From Stromatinia cepivora (lineage: Eukaryota; Ascomycota; Leotiomycetes; Helotiales; Sclerotiniaceae), in assembly GCA_014898415.1 (NCBI GenBank), contig RCTD01000007.1, positions 124,001 through 188,000 on the forward strand: 64,000 bases of DNA, read 5' to 3'. The translations under genes and the position numbers were made by a program. Under the pieces are notes generated by a model. That model was not told the origin of the DNA, searched no databases, and saw only the letters and a program-made list of their open reading frames with translations. Of this stretch, positions 1 to 14,819 are shown one piece after another. The first letter of the stretch is position 1. Each line of letters starts with the position of its first letter.

Positions 1-289
1 ATTTTGTATTGATAATTTCAATAAAATTAAGACGGTATAGGAAAAAGTAGAAGAATTCAAAGAATATCGGAATATTAAAGAAGATTTCAATTTAAAAGTT
101 ATAATTAAAATTATATAGAATATTTGTTTAGAAAAAGAAAAGCATTTAAAACCAAATATTTAGATTTTGTCTTTATTTTAAGCGTTATATAGGATATAAG
201 ATTTCTTGATCTAATCAAACTTATAGGAAAAAAAACATTCATTTTTTTTTGCAATTTTTCGAAAAATGGTTATATTTATCAATCAAAAA

Positions 290-3200
290 TATTTATCAAT
301 TTTAAAATAAATGGATTTGTTTTTATTAATATTATATTCCTTATTTGTTTATTTTTTATATTTAAATTAAGAATTATATTATTTGAAACTTTAATTAAAA
401 TTAAAAAGTATAATAATATATAAGATTATATTATTATCTATTTTATATTCTTTAATTTAATAATCAATAATTATAAACAATCTTTTGTCCCTTTTTTTAT
501 TATTGAATTAAAAAATTATAATATTATTTTAGATAGATTTTGGTTATCAAAGATTCGAATGAAACTTGATTACTTCAATCAATATTTCGAATAGTTTAAA
601 AAGAAACCCTATACCATCTTCTATTCGAATAATCTCTTTATTATTTAATCATTCCTTTACAAACAAAAGATCAATCGATTAGTCCAACAAGATACTGATC
701 GATAAAATAACCAATTCAAAGAATATTGAAATCGAAAAGATTTATAATTGAGTAGATCAATTATAATTAATAATGTATAACAAGAACCTTTAAATATAAA
801 TATAATATAGATTCTTATTGAAAAAGAAGAAATCTTGATTCCTTTTAAATTCAATTTACCTTCTTCTCAATTAATTATATTATTATTGTAGATCTACAAA
901 TGCCTCCCCTATATATTGTTCGAAATCTTCAATCTATATATACTCAAACCTAATAAATTCCAATTAGAATATAAAAGAAATAAATAAATTAAACTCTTTA
1001 TTATTATTCTAAAAGAATTCAATAATATAATAAACTTTTAATAAAACAAACAATATACAAAAAAAAGAATACTAATTGCTTTAATCGAATTCAAGAATAC
1101 AAAAGTTCAAAAAAAACTTAATCAAGTATTAACCAAAATCGATTCAGAATCTGAAATATCATTTGAATATCGATAATATCATTGAATCTTTTTCAAGTAT
1201 AAATCAAATATCTTGCTTTCTAATCAATCTTATAATTATAAAATCATATTGGAAAATAAAGAAAAACAAATCTTACATTACAATCCATTTTATAAAATAT
1301 CTTTAGAACAATTGGAAATCGTTAAAGAATATATTATAAATAACTTTAATAAAGATTTTATTGAATTTAATCAAATCCTTTATATTGTATCCATTTTATT
1401 TATCAAAAAACTCAATAATAATTTAAGATTCTATATAAACTTCAGATTATTAAATTCTTTGATATATAAAAATCAATATCCCTTTCTTTTGATCGACAAA
1501 ACGTTTTTTCGGCTTTCCGATATTAAAGTCTTTATCAAATTCGATATTCGTTAAACTTTTTATTATATAAGAATGGATTTTACTTCGAAAAAGTATATTA
1601 TCTTTTGAATTCAATACAAATTATATAAATATAAAATTATATTATTCAAATTAACGAATAATCTTATAATCTATTAATATTATATGAATAATATTCTATT
1701 CGATTATTTAAACATCTTTTATATAATATACCTCAACAATATTCTAATCTATTCCGAAAACAAAGAAAAATATTAAATTTATATTAAACTAATTCTCGAA
1801 TAATTAAAAGTTGCTGATTTATAAATAAATCTTAAGAAATATAAATTCAATATTATATATATTAAGTACTTAGATTTTATTATCTCTATTAAAAAAATAA
1901 AAGTAAACCTTAAAAAGATTGAAATAATTGAAAATTGAATCTTTTCGATAACAATAAAAAAGATTCAATTATTCCTTGGTTTTTATAATTTTTATTAATA
2001 ATTCATTAAGGACTACAATATAATAATAAAATCTTTTAACGAATTTATTAAAACAAACATTAAATTCGTATTCGATAAAATATACCAAAATATATTCAAT
2101 ATCTTAAAGAAAAAGTTTATCTCCACTCCACTCCTATAATACTATAATCACCGATTCCCCTATATACTCGAAACAAATATATCCGATAAAATAATTGCTA
2201 ATATATTATTACAACAATATAATAAAGATTAATTTTTTATAACTTATTTCTCCAAAACTATAATTGTTATTAAATTGAACTATAAAATTCATAATAAGGA
2301 AATACTATCAATCATTCAATCTCTCAATTATTGAAGAATAGAATTTATTGATTCATTATATAAAATCAAGATTTATATCAATTATAAAGCCTTCGAATAT
2401 TTCATAATTATCAAAACTTTCAATATTCGACAAACTCGTTGAATAGAAGTTTTAATTGATTATAATTTCATTATTATATATCGCCCTAAAAAAGATAACC
2501 CTTTTATCAATACTTTAATTTATCAAATCAATAAATTGGATCTTCAAAATTATACCAAAAAAAAAAATTGCTTTCAATAATTTATTAAAGATAATTAAAT
2601 TAATATCGAAATTATAAAAAAAGCTTTACAAAAGTATTATTTAAACAAAACAATAATTATTAATATCGATTTAAATGAAATCGTTCTTCAATTCAATCTA
2701 ATTAATTATATTATCGAAATAAATAAAATTATAAATAATTTGTTAATATTCAAAATACAAATTATTTAAAATTATAAGTATATATTATTTCAAAATAATC
2801 TTTTATTTTATAATAACTATTTAATGATATTTGATATTGATAATCTTCAAATTTATTTGATTTGTGAAGCTCATAATTCTGTTTCTATTGTTTATTCTGA
2901 TATAAACAAAACCTATTTTTTATTATTTTAATAATATTATTAATCCAAAATGTATAATACTATAACCAGATATATATATAATTATCATACTTACAAATAC
3001 AATTCTGTTTTATACAATCGTACCCCCAATTTATTATATCCATTTCCGATTTCTAATCGAATATGGTAATATATCATTATAGATTATTACAATTTTAATA
3101 AAAATAAATACGGATATAATAATATTTTAATCATTATTAATCAATTAATGAAACAAACTATCTCTATATTTTATTATAAATTAATCGATACTCGAATTTA

Positions 3201-3546
3201 AGCACAATTATATCTCTATTATATATATCGATATTATAATCCTTCTAATATTATAATATCGGATTATAATCCCCAATTTATATTACAATTCTGAAAGGAA
3301 TTCAGCCAAATCCTAGGAACCGATTTCAAATTATCCATTATTCACTATCCCCAAACCAATAATTAAACTAAGATTTATAATCAGTACCTTTAATAATGAT
3401 TAAAATTATTTATTAATTATTATTAAGATAATTAATCAGAATTCCTATTTATAATAAATTATATGTAATTTACTCTTCCATACAACTCCTTAGGAGGGTT
3501 TACACTCTACGAAACCCTATATAGGTATATACCGAAATGTATATAA
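290..3546 (+). pseudogene. Degenerate gypsy pol (protease-RT-RNase H-integrase) of outer element
   Basis: Read in shifting plus frames with stops. A protease-like end near 520-600 (ILDRFWL, cf. the usual ILGxPWL). RT at 1213-2100: 1213-1554 is still open for 113 residues and ends LSDIKVFIKFDIR, matching the RLSGAKYFTKLDLR block; the active-site block survives as IYLNNILIYSEN (normally YLDDILIYS) near 1720-1765, with LGFIIS and FLGFYNFY after it. RNase H near 2160-2540 (INYKAFEYFI, RQTRWIEVL, IIYRPKK). Integrase near 3000-3540, with a GPQF-like ISDYNPQF and HYPQTNN (cf. HPQTDGQ). The catalytic YLDD is mutated, so no active enzyme can be made. The open stretch is a relic, not a gene. Confidence 0.85.
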
Positions 3547-3551
3547 GAATG

Positions 3552-3840
3552 TGTCACGGAAAGCCCTGTGATCCCCTGTATCTTATAAAGGATCAAAGCG
3601 TATACTTTCCAATCGGAATGAAGGATCCACTAGCCCTTACCAATCTACCAATTGATAAAATGATCCTGATATCCTAATAAACAAAGATTTAGTCTAATTA
3701 AGATATATATCGGTTAGATAATTATTTATTTGTTTTATATAATTAAAAGTAAATCATTCAATTCTTTTACTTTACCAATCACATATATTATCTATTCCCC
3801 GATCTCTGAAAATACTCTATAATCATATTATCCCGTGATA
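3552..3840 (+). repeat. Copia 5' LTR (289 bp)
   Basis: Direct repeat of 18552-18860, with inverted ends TGTCACGG...CCGTGATA. It contains a TATAAAGG box-like stretch about 40 bp in. It is 20 bp shorter than the right copy, which has an extra tract around 18739-18757. Other differences are mainly C/T and G/A transitions. Confidence 0.9.
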
Positions 3841-4049
3841 ATTATAAATCTAGTAGTTTTTAAATCTATATAATTTCCTATCCAGTAATTACTAAATATT
3901 CAAAGGATCATTTTTAAAATATCATTTTTATTTTATTTATAATTCAATATTTATATCAATTTAATTATCTTTATTCAATATAACAAAAGATCAAAATAAT
4001 TTTCTTTTTACAATCTATATTTAATGATCGGAGTAGTATCTATATTTGA

Positions 4050-7000
4050 AAAATAAATATTAAATTCAAGGAATCTGGGATTTAATCAATCCAAAGAACG
4101 ATCTATTTGTTTTTATATCAATTATATTTATTCTAAATTTCGATTTAACGAATGAATCTATCCATACTTAGATCGATTGGTTTTCAATCAAATCATCTGT
4201 TTTATCTTTCGTTATTGATCTTCAAGCCAAATATAATCAAAAAAAACAAACTCAATATCAAAAGGAATTTTCGGAATATTTTATAACAATTCAATTCAGA
4301 AAAGATATTAATAAAGATATAAAAATAAAAGATTCTAATGGTAATACATTAGAATTCATTTTTAATAGATTCATTATTTCATTTTCAATTATTTTCTAAA
4401 AAATCTTTTTTGAATTTATCTTTCTTTAATTGAAGTATCAATATCGATAATAAAAATATATATAGAATTACAAAGTTTTTCGGAATATTTACAAATGAAT
4501 CGAATTATCAATTGATCAAGTACATTTTATAAAATTATCCATTCTCAATCAGGGTATTATAGCTTTTCTATTCAAAATGATTATCAATATATTCAAAAAG
4601 AAATTCACACTTATAATAACTATTATTAAACTTACAATATTACAAGAATATTGGTTTATTCTAATATAAATCTTATTCAATAAAACCGATTTTATCAAAT
4701 AATATAAAGATTAAATTATAATCTATATTAAAACTTTTATATATAAGATTATTAAAATATAGAATAAAATTATTATCAATATTTTTCTATAAACTATTAA
4801 TACCAAAATGTTTTCAATCTAAATAAATATTATAATTATATAAATCGAAATAAACAATCAATTTGAATTATCCAATCTTTTATTCAAGCAATTCGGAAAT
4901 ATTTTTGAAAGATTAATCTTTCAGAATTCTATTTTTTTAAAAACTAAAAGAAAAGTATATTCTATATTTATCTTTTCTCAAAATAATAAAAAGTTTAAAA
5001 AGAATAAGAAAAATATCAATTTTGAAAGCAATTAAGGGATCAAGAAAATTTGGGAATATTTTTACAAAATCGAATCCGAATAAAATAATAGAATTGGTTA
5101 TAATTACATTATTTACAATTGTAAAATTATAAAATTAGCGTTTATCGAAAGGATTAATTCATTATTCAAAAGGATATTCAATGAAAATGAATTATAAATA
5201 ATTAAGAATTGAGCAAAATTGTATTTATAAAAACAATTTCATTTTGATTAAATCAAAAGAAAATGAATAAAAAGTTCTATTGATCTTTCAAAACCTTTAA
5301 TCAATATTGCTATCTTGAATATTTGATATAATCAATCAGGAATATACTTTACAATAATAAAAGTATATTATTTGTTTAATAATATTTTGTTTGATAATTA
5401 TAATATTATATATATCGTAAACAATATATTTTTATTAAATGATCATTGATATCGATTATTCGATTTTAATGATTTTATAGAAACAGATATTTCCAGTTTT
5501 CAAATCCTAGAATACAGAATTCATATTATCAAAGGGATTATCAAAAAAGAAGATTATCTTAATAATAATCTAATCTTAAATAATATAATATTCATCTTTA
5601 ATTTTCATATTAATATTATCTTAAAGATTTGATTAAAGAAAGTTGATTTATAATTCTTAAAATATAATTATATTTTTCATAAAGAAGATTATACAAATAG
5701 TATAATAATTGTTTAATATATTTATATTGAAAATCTTGTATTCTTAAAATACAAATTATTTTCTATTTATTCAAATATTCTTTTATTTATTTCTATAAGT
5801 AATCCTTCTATAATATATTCAACAATAAATAGAAAAATAAACAAAATATTTTATTATTTTTATAATTTATTTCTTTTAAAAGAAGATATAAATGAAATAT
5901 AATATAAATATTTCGGATATTTGAGAAAGAAAGTTTTTGAATATTTAATATTTGTAATACAAAATATCAAAATAAAAGGTATCATTTATTTCAATTGTAT
6001 CGATTATATTTATATTTATACAAAACAAATCATTTCTTATACTCCAAATAATCATCAATCACTTCGATCCTTTTATAAAATCTAATAGGATCTTTTTGAT
6101 TTCGATAAAGGATATAATAATATATTATAATTCCTATTAATCAAAGAAATATATTATAACAAAATCTTTTCATATCCAATTTATTACAAAATATATAACA
6201 AAGTATTTATAATTATTTAAAGCTTTGTAATTTAGATTCATTATAAATATAGTTTAGTAATTATAATAATCAAATAAAATAATAATATATTTGTTATTGA
6301 AATTATAAAAACAATATTATTTAAGAAATAAATCAAATAAGAAGGTATCGAATTCAAATTATCCCTATTTTATATATATAAATCTAATAAAGGATCAGAA
6401 TATATAGAATAAGAAATAATTACAAAATAGATAAAAATACAAATTACAATAGATTTATCGGATAAATTGTGAATAGAAATAATACAAATTATTATTTACC
6501 TATATAATATAAATCCTTTGAAGATCAAATCCTTCAAATTGTTTAATAAAATATTCGATATATAATTCTATAATTATTTTTACAAAAATAATCCTTTATT
6601 TATAAAGAAAATATCTAATAATCTCTATTCCAATTGGAATAGAATTTATAAATATAAATACTGAATTTACCCTTTGAATAAAAACAGAAAAGCTGAAATT
6701 AATAGGAAATAATATAAAACTAATCTTCGAATATATATTGAATATTTAATAAACTATATCTCAAGTATACTGATCTATTATATATAAATACCCAAACTCG
6801 ATAAAGTTATTATTATTCGAAATATAACATTCAATAAGAAATTCATTTATTATATAGATTCTATCAATCAAATGATCGATATTCATATTATAGAAGAATT
6901 TAAACAATTTATTAGAACCCTTGATCTATAAGATCATATCGAAATAAATAGAACAATTATTCAAAACAAAGATAATCATAAAGACTTTATTTATCTATTT

Positions 7001-7650
7001 ATTTTTATAGATCAAAAAACTCTTGATTCATTTATCAAATGTATTTCAGATTTATTATTTACAAATGAATTAATCTTAAGGATAAATATAGATCTGAAGG
7101 ATGATAATAGAAATAAAGAAATCGATTTAGGATTATCCAATCTATTTAATCTTTTAGATAATAAAAATAAAATATATAATAAAGATATACAAATATCGAT
7201 CAATCCTTTTATTAAAGAAATTGAAAAAGCCAATTCTTTTATTGAAAAACAATTACATTTTATAAATAAAGATATTAGCATTATTCAAAAAGATACCCAT
7301 AATAATAATATAGATCCCGATTTTATCAAATATATTGATATAAAGAATATAGAATATAAACTTATTAATTATATTATCGAAATTCTTTGTAATATATACA
7401 AAAATGATTTAGAGATTATTTTAATCAATCAATTTCAATATTCCAAAAGGAAGTATATATATTAGAATAATCAATCAAAATATTTTATAAAAGAAATTTA
7501 ATTATTACAAAGATTGCTATATTTTATATATTCATTTAATCGATTTATAAAGGATTTATAGATTTATAATCTCGAATAAATATTTAAGAAAACTTGTATT
7601 ATAAGGATTGAAATACCCAAGGCTTAAATCAATCTATTTGAATTTCAATT
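4050..7650 (+). pseudogene. Degenerate copia gag, protease, GAG-pre-integrase and integrase
   Basis: Plus-strand relic in several frames with many stops. A gag-like region runs from about 4100 to 5000. Protease/linker near 5350-5700 has a FHINIILKI block (cf. FHTNLIS). A GAG-pre-integrase block near 5900-6060 reads YFGYLRKKVFEYL (cf. WHRRLGHLGPEAL). Integrase at about 6050-6850 includes KGYNNILQFLLIKE, EGIEFKLS and ending blocks PKLDKVIIIRNITFNKKF (cf. KLDRVIVTRNVTFNE). From about 6830 to 7480 an unusually stop-poor acidic/asparagine-rich linker follows. The matches rest on family knowledge recalled by eye, not on an alignment program. RT resumes beyond the inner gypsy insertion. Confidence 0.75.
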
Positions 7651-8060
7651 ATACAATTATCATTCGGAATCACTTCTCTTCCGGGAATCATCTAACTCTT
7701 GTATCCTAGAGTAATCAATATATATACAAAAGCAATTATATATATAATAATATCATTAAAGGAGCAATCCCAATACTGAATTCTATATAGGAACTATTAT
7801 ATCTTAAAAAATAGATTTAATAAGCTTATTCTATTTAAACAATTTTTATTTTATATTCTGATTTGATTAATAAGAAATAAACAATATAAAGGAATATTCT
7901 CAATTTATAACAATTCATAATATAATTATTATTAGAATTGAAATAAAATTATTATTACCTTCTATCTAATTTACAATCAATAGATTACAAACAATATTAT
8001 TTCCTCGAATTTATATATTTGTAATTCTAAAATTACTTTGTTTTTATTATCAATTAAAAG

Positions 8061-8342
8061 TGTGACGCACAAGAGCCGTAGTAGAGCTGAATAAACAGGG
8101 TCAATTATGTTCTTTAGAATCTATAATTAAAGAATTATAACTCGTAAAGAGCAACTAAATATATATATATAAATACCTATTTGTAGGCTGCAGGGTTGTG
8201 TGTAAGTGTTATTAGAGTTATCATTTTATTATACTAAATTGTATGATTCGTAATGTATGTATACAGATGATCAGTTTATAAATTGATATAGGAAATAAAA
8301 GGTATTATATGGTTAACCTTCTATGGTTCACAATTCGTGACA
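8061..8342 (-). repeat. Inner gypsy 3' LTR (282 bp)
   Basis: Runs TGTGACGCAC to ATTCGTGACA, with perfect TG...CA termini. It is collinear with 14820-15101 and is the reverse complement of 21848-22129. The purine tract next to it on the right, read on the minus strand, makes it the 3' LTR. It retains more of the ancestral C/G than the 5' partner. Confidence 0.93.
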
Positions 8343-8429
8343 TTATTTCCCCTTTCGGAAAAGCTCGTTCTCGAATATTTCATTTCTTTGTTCCATTGTT
8401 ATTTCATTGGAAATTAGATTTTGTAAAGG

Positions 8430-8770
8430 TTTATAAGCTTTAAATCAATTAGATTGATCATTTTGATTGATTTAATCAATTTAATGGAAATTGATTAAAT
8501 TGATTAAATTAATTGATCAAATTAACCAAAATAACAAATAAATTGATCAAATCAATCAAATCGTTTATCAATTGGTTAAATTAATATTGATTTGTATTCT
8601 TCTTGATTTGGGGAATCTTTGAAAGGAAAAAGTTTTAATAGAAAAGGGAAGGAGGTTGAATTATGGTATAATAATAATGGGTAGTTAATATGATCAATTC
8701 CGAAATCGATCAAATTAATTGATCAAATTGACTAAATCAATCAAATTGAATGAAATCGATAGGGGTGATG
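8430..8770. repeat. TTGATCAAT-rich imperfect tandem/palindromic tract in gypsy 3' region
   Basis: Repeated permutations of ATTGATTTAATCAATTT and TTGATCAAATTAA across 8440-8590 and again 8690-8760. The mirror copy is at about 21490-21560 and 21670-21740 in the outer element. Both copies have it, so it belongs to the element's untranslated 3' region. Function unknown. Confidence 0.7.
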
Positions 8771-9699
8771 TTATATTTCATTTTTATTATATTCAAACTT
8801 TCTTTTATATGATTTTTGAAATAATTATAAATATAAATTTTTGAAATATATTGTCTTTATATTATCTTGATGGTGGCAGTTCGTCTATTGTATAGAGTTC
8901 AGGCTATATGTATATACAATCAAATTCTCTCTAATTTGTATGGGTTTTCGATCCTTTTACAATTGTATGTATATGTATCATCATAAAATCATAATATCTA
9001 GTTTATTGTATTGAAGAATACTTTTCTTTCTTTTGATTTCATAAATAAATCGTTATTTATATAATTATAATTATCCTCTCTGCTTTTATAAAGCTTTATC
9101 CAATCAATTAATCGATTAAAAGGACCAGGCAATATTGGATTGGCTAAATGAAAATCGTATAGAAGGTATAATGATGTTTTAAAATCGGAAATAGGATATC
9201 AGATAAAATCGATATTGTTATTAAACTATAAGATTTTATATAATAGGGTTTTTCGTATTTTTTTTATTGTTAAGATTTTCTTTATTTTTTATTCTGAATT
9301 ATTAGTTATATTAATAGGTGGAGGTGATTCGAATATTTGATTAGAAAAAGGATTGTTATATGCTTTATGTAATTGATCTAAAGGGAAAATAGAATGAATT
9401 TTTATTATAATCGGGAATTCGAACTTGAAAAAGCTTTTAGATCGATTAATAATCTTGAATTTTCTTTGAATTGGGAAGTCCAGTTTTTTGAATGATTTTT
9501 GGGTAAAGTAATTCTTTATATTGAACTATATATAATTTCCGATATCGAAATCGATCTTATACCAATAAACATTTATGGATTTCGATATCTTAGCTTGGGT
9601 ATACAATAAATTTTCTTTTATTTATACAAAAGTTAATCTATTACGTTTTATATATATATAAGTATCACATATATTTATATCGTTTGTTAACTTATTAAT

Positions 9700-12600
9700 A
9701 TCTTTTTTTATTCTTATATATATTTCAATATATATTTATATAGAATTTTATAAAGTATAAATCCTTTTAAAGAATTATATAAAAGAATAAATTATATGTA
9801 ATCTATTATAGATAGAAATTCTGATTAATCGTTTTGATAATAATTAATAAACAATCTTAACCATTATTAAAGGTATTGATTATAAATCTCAATTTGATTA
9901 TCGATTTAGGGATGGTGAATAATAGATAATTTGAAATCGATTTCTAGAATTTGATTGAATTCCTTTTAGAATTGTAATATAAATTGAGGGCCGCGATCTG
10001 ATATTATAGTATCAAAGAGATTATAATATCGATATATATAATAAAGATATAATTATATTTGAATTCAAGTATCGATTAATTTATAACAAAATATAAAGAT
10101 AACTTATTTTGTCAATCGATTAATAATAATTAAAATATTATTATATCCATATTTATCCTTATTAAAGTTATAATAATTTATAATAATATATTATTATATT
10201 CGATTAGGAATCGGAAATGGATATAATAAACCAGGAATACAATTATATAAAATAGAATTATATTTGTAAATATAATAATTATGTATATATTTGATTACAA
10301 TATTATACATTCTGGGCTAATAGTATTGTTGAGATAATAAAAAATAGGTTTTGCTTATACCAAAATAAACAATAAAAACAGAATTATAGATTTCACAAAT
10401 CAGATAAGTTTGAAGGTTATCGATATCAAGTACCATTAAACGGTTATTATAAAGTAAAAGGTTATTTTGGAGTGATATATATTTGTGATTTTGGATAACT
10501 TATATTTTGAATACTAACAAACTATTTATAGTTTTATTTGCTTTGATGATATAATTAATTAAATCGAATCGAAAAACGATTTCATTCAAATCGATATTAA
10601 TAATCGTTGTTTTATCTAGATAATGCTTTTGTAAGGCTTTTCTTATGATTTCGGTATCAATTTGATTGTTTTTAATAAGTTACTGGAAGCGATTCTTCTT
10701 TTTGATATAATTCTAGAAATCCAATTTATTGGTCCGATAGATTAAAGTATCGGCGAGAAAGTTATCTTTTCCAGAACGATATATAATAATGAAATTATAA
10801 TCGATTAAAACTTCTACCCAACGAATTTGTCGGGTATTAAGAATCTTAATAATTATGAAATATTCGAGGACCTTATAATCAATATAAACCTTGATTTTAT
10901 ATGGTGAGCTAGCGAGTTCCGTTTTCTAATAGTTAAAAAATCGAATGATTAATAGCATTTCCTTATTATAAACTTTGTAATTCAGTTCAGTGGCAATTAT
11001 AATCTTGGAGAAATAAACTATAGGAAACCAATCTTCGTTATACTATTATAATAATACATTAGCAACTATTCTATTGGATGCGTCTGTTTCGAGTATACAA
11101 GGAAATTGGTGATTATAATGTTATAGAAGCAGAGCAGAGATAAGCTTTTTTTTCAAGATATTGAATACATTTTGGTATACTTCGTTGAATACGAATTTAA
11201 TGTTTGCTTTGATGAGTTTGTTGAAAGGTTTCGTTATTATATTATAATCCTTAATGAATTATCGATAAAAATTGCAAAAACCGAGGAATGATTAGATCTT
11301 TTTCATTGTTATCGGAAAGGTCCAATTCTCAATTACCTTAATCTTTTCAAGATCCATTTCTATTTTTTTAGTAAAAATAATAAAGCCCAAATATTTGATA
11401 TATATAATATTGAATTTGCATTTCTTGAGATTCGTTTGTAGACCAATAATTTCTAATTGTTCGAGAATTAGTTTAATATAAATTTGATATTCTTTTTCGT
11501 TTTTGGAATAGATTAAAATATCATCGAGGTATATTATATAAAAAACGTTTAGATAATCGAATAGAATATCATTTATATAATATTAATAAATTGCAAAACC
11601 ATTTGTTAATCCAAATAATATAACCTTACATTTGTATAATCTATATCGGATTCGAAAGATAATATACTTTTCCAAAACAAAATCCATTTTTATACAATAG
11701 AAAGTTTGACGAATATCGAATTTAATAAAGATTTTAATATTGAAAAGTTAGGAAAATATTTTATTGATTAAAAGGAAGAGATATTGATCTTTATATATCA
11801 AGAAATTTAATAATCTAAAATTTATATAGAATTTCAAACTATTATTAGATTTTTTAACAAATAAAATGGGTATAGTATAAAGGGCTTAATTAGATTCAAT
11901 GAAATCTTTATTAAAATTATTTATAATATATTCTTTAACAACTTCTAATTGTTCCAGGGATATTTTGTAAAACAGATTATAATGCAAAACTTATTCTCCT
12001 TTATCTTCCAATATGATTTTATAATTATAAAATTAATTAAGAAATAAAATATTTGATTCATACTTGGAAAAAATTTGATAATATTATCGATATTCAAATA
12101 GGATTTTAGATTCTGAATCGATTTCGGTTAATATTTGATCGAGTTTTTTTCGAACTTTCATATTCTTGAATTCGATCAGGGCAACCAGTATTCTTTCTTC
12201 TATATATCATTCGTTTCATCGAAAGTTTATTATATCATCAAGTTTTTTTAGAATAATAATAAAGAATTCAGTTTGTTTATTTCTTTTGTATTCTAATTAG
12301 AACTTATCGGGTTTAAATGCATATAAATCGAGGATTTCGAACAATATATAAAAAAGGTATTCATAGATCTATAATAATAATATAATTGATTAAGAAAAAA
12401 ATAGATTGAACTTGAAAGGAATCAGGATCTCTTCCTTTTCAATAAAAGTTTGTATTGTATTCATATTTGAAGGTTCTTATTGTACATTATTAATTACGAT
12501 TGATCTGCTCAATTATGAATCTTTTCGATTCCAATATTCTTCGAGTTAATCATTTTGTTGATCAATATCTTATTGGATTAATTGATCGATCTTTTATTTA

Positions 12601-12900
12601 CAAAAGAATGATTAAATAATGAAGAGATTATTCGAATAGAAAATAGTACAGGGTCTCTCTTTAAGCTATTCGAAATATCGATTAAAATAATTGAGCTTCG
12701 TTTGAATCTTTGATAATCAAAGTCTATCTAAAATAACATTATAATTCTTTAATTCAATAATAAAAAAAGGGATAAAAGATTATTCACAATTATCGACCAT
12801 TAAATTAAGGAATATAAAATAGATAATAATATAATCTTGTATATCATTATACTCTTTAACTTCAATTGAAACTTCAAATAATATAATTCTTAATTTAAAT
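9700..12900 (-). pseudogene. Degenerate gypsy pol of inner element
   Basis: On the minus strand, protease to integrase relics parallel those at 290-3546. Reverse translation around 11.4-11.6 kb gives IIYLDDILIYSKNE, so the RT active site YLDD is preserved here, unlike the outer copy. Further blocks include LGFIIFTKK and FLGFCNFY (about 11.25-11.35 kb), the RNase H block RQIRWVEVLIDYNF (about 10.8 kb) and integrase (about 10.35-9.75 kb). Stops and TA-rich substitutions interrupt every frame. Confidence 0.83.
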
Positions 12901-12949
12901 ATAGGAAATAAATAAATAAAGAATATAATATTAATAAAAACGAATCCAT

Positions 12950-14750
12950 TTGCTCCAAAATCAATAAATACTCTTGATTGATAAATATAACCATTTTTCG
13001 AAAGATTACAAAGAAAAATGAATGTTTCTCCTTTTATAAACTTAATTAAATTAAGAAATCTTATATCCTGTATAACATTTAAAATAAAAATAAAATCTAA
13101 ACATTTAATTTTAAATACTTTTCTTTTTCTAAATAGACATTCTATATAACTTCAATTATAATTTCTGAATTGAAATCTTTTTCGGTATTTCGATATTCTT
13201 CGAATTCTTCTGTTTCTTCTTGTACCATTTCGATCTTATTGAAATTATCGATATAAGGCATCGATATATATACTATTCCAGAAAAGGGAGAGAACAATGA
13301 ACATTTGAAGTTCGAATAATTATTGGATGTAACAGAACCAATATATCCAGAAAGGGTATTCCAAAATGGAAATGGTTTCGAGAACATAAAGGTTTTAAAA
13401 TTGAAACTATTAGAACTCCAAAAAGGTTACAAGGAGTTCATAGTAACCGTTAATTTACGAATAGTTATAGGGGCTTTTCGACCAATATAATATCGATTTT
13501 GTTTTTGTAATGAAACTTCATTTTGATCTATTCTAATAAATATATTTGCAAGTTCTTCTATAGTTTTACAATCCTTGATAAATATTATTACCATTTGCAA
13601 AAGAAAATCAGAAATTTTCTATTCGAAATCTCTAAATAGAATTTTATCATCGATAATCTTTATTTAGATAACAAATAATCTAAACTTTTTATATTATTCT
13701 AAAAAGTTGCTATATCGAATTATATTAGGTATAATCCATATCTTGTATTGAAAACGAGCATTATCAATTTCAGCTAGGTTCCGATAGATCGTTACAAATT
13801 GTTCGATCAATTCGAATACTGTGAATCGAAGCATTTGTATATAAAAAGTATGATAATATATTTGTATTTCCGATTTGGTTTAATCGATTATATATACATA
13901 ATATTGTATTTCACTCTTAAATAATATAATATACAATTCAAATCGTTTTATAATCAATAACTATTATAAACTAACTTTAGATTCAATATTATCATTAAAT
14001 TTAATAATAAGATTTATAGGTTTTAGTACATATATATCTTGCTGCGAATTATAATTAACACAGGAATACAATCTTGATCGGTTAAATCGATTTCTTAAGT
14101 AAAGGGACCCCTAATTATTAAATAAATTATTACTTTCTGAAAAGAAAAAAGAATCCTTGAAAAACCCTAAATGATCAAATCGTTTAATCGAAGTTTTCTT
14201 CCTTTGATTTCAGGATCTTCAGATTTGCTTAAATAAAGGTCCTTGAATTTCGATTGAGGGAATAAGGGGAGTCCCAGATATTACTATTGATCTGGATATC
14301 TATATAGATATCACTTAAGACTCAGAAAAAGGTTGTATTATTATAGAATTCGTCGTTACCATAGTTTTCAATTATTAATTCTCCTCTTTCAAATTTATAA
14401 CTATTATATAGAGATCTTATAATTATAATAATGATTCGAAAGGAGTAATTGAACCGCTGAGAATATCAACTTCATATATTAGAATCTTCTTTTTACCAAT
14501 CTTCTTTTTTCTAATAATAATATTATCCAATCCTGTATTCATATTTTCTTCGAAGAATTGTTGAAATAATTGAGAAGAAGGAAAGAGTTCCTTAAAATAT
14601 ACTTTCGAAAATTCGAAGTATATAAAAGGAGGAATTCGTTGTATTATAAAAGTGATAGTACATTTTTAAAGGGATTTATCTTTATCAATTAAATCGGAAT
14701 AGATCTTTTTCTTTTAAATATAATATTTATAAAAATTTATTTAAAAAAGT
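12950..14750 (-). pseudogene. Degenerate gypsy gag of inner element
   Basis: Minus-strand relic between the 5' LTR and pol. Capsid-like pieces are readable near 13.9-13.45 kb, including ELIEQFVTIYRNLAEIDN and EELANIFIRIDQNE, the latter like the LDELIELAIRIDNR block of fungal gag. The 81-residue open stretch at 13142-13387 lies at the gag/pol junction. The element's gag would otherwise be unrepresented, because the outer copy is cut off by the window. Confidence 0.65.
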
Positions 14751-14819
14751 ATTATTAAAATAAGGTATTATTTGGAAGACCACTAAATAATCGGATACTT
14801 GTAAATGAATTGTAGATAA

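Noticed and set aside
1213..1554. 113-aa open frame as a gene
   Set aside because: It is the surviving part of a gypsy reverse transcriptase, with stops on either side in the continuation of the domain; a relic, not an independent gene.
7012..7281. 89-aa minus-strand frame
   Set aside because: Lies antisense to the copia integrase-RT linker, which is itself stop-poor on the plus strand; no domain and no start context.
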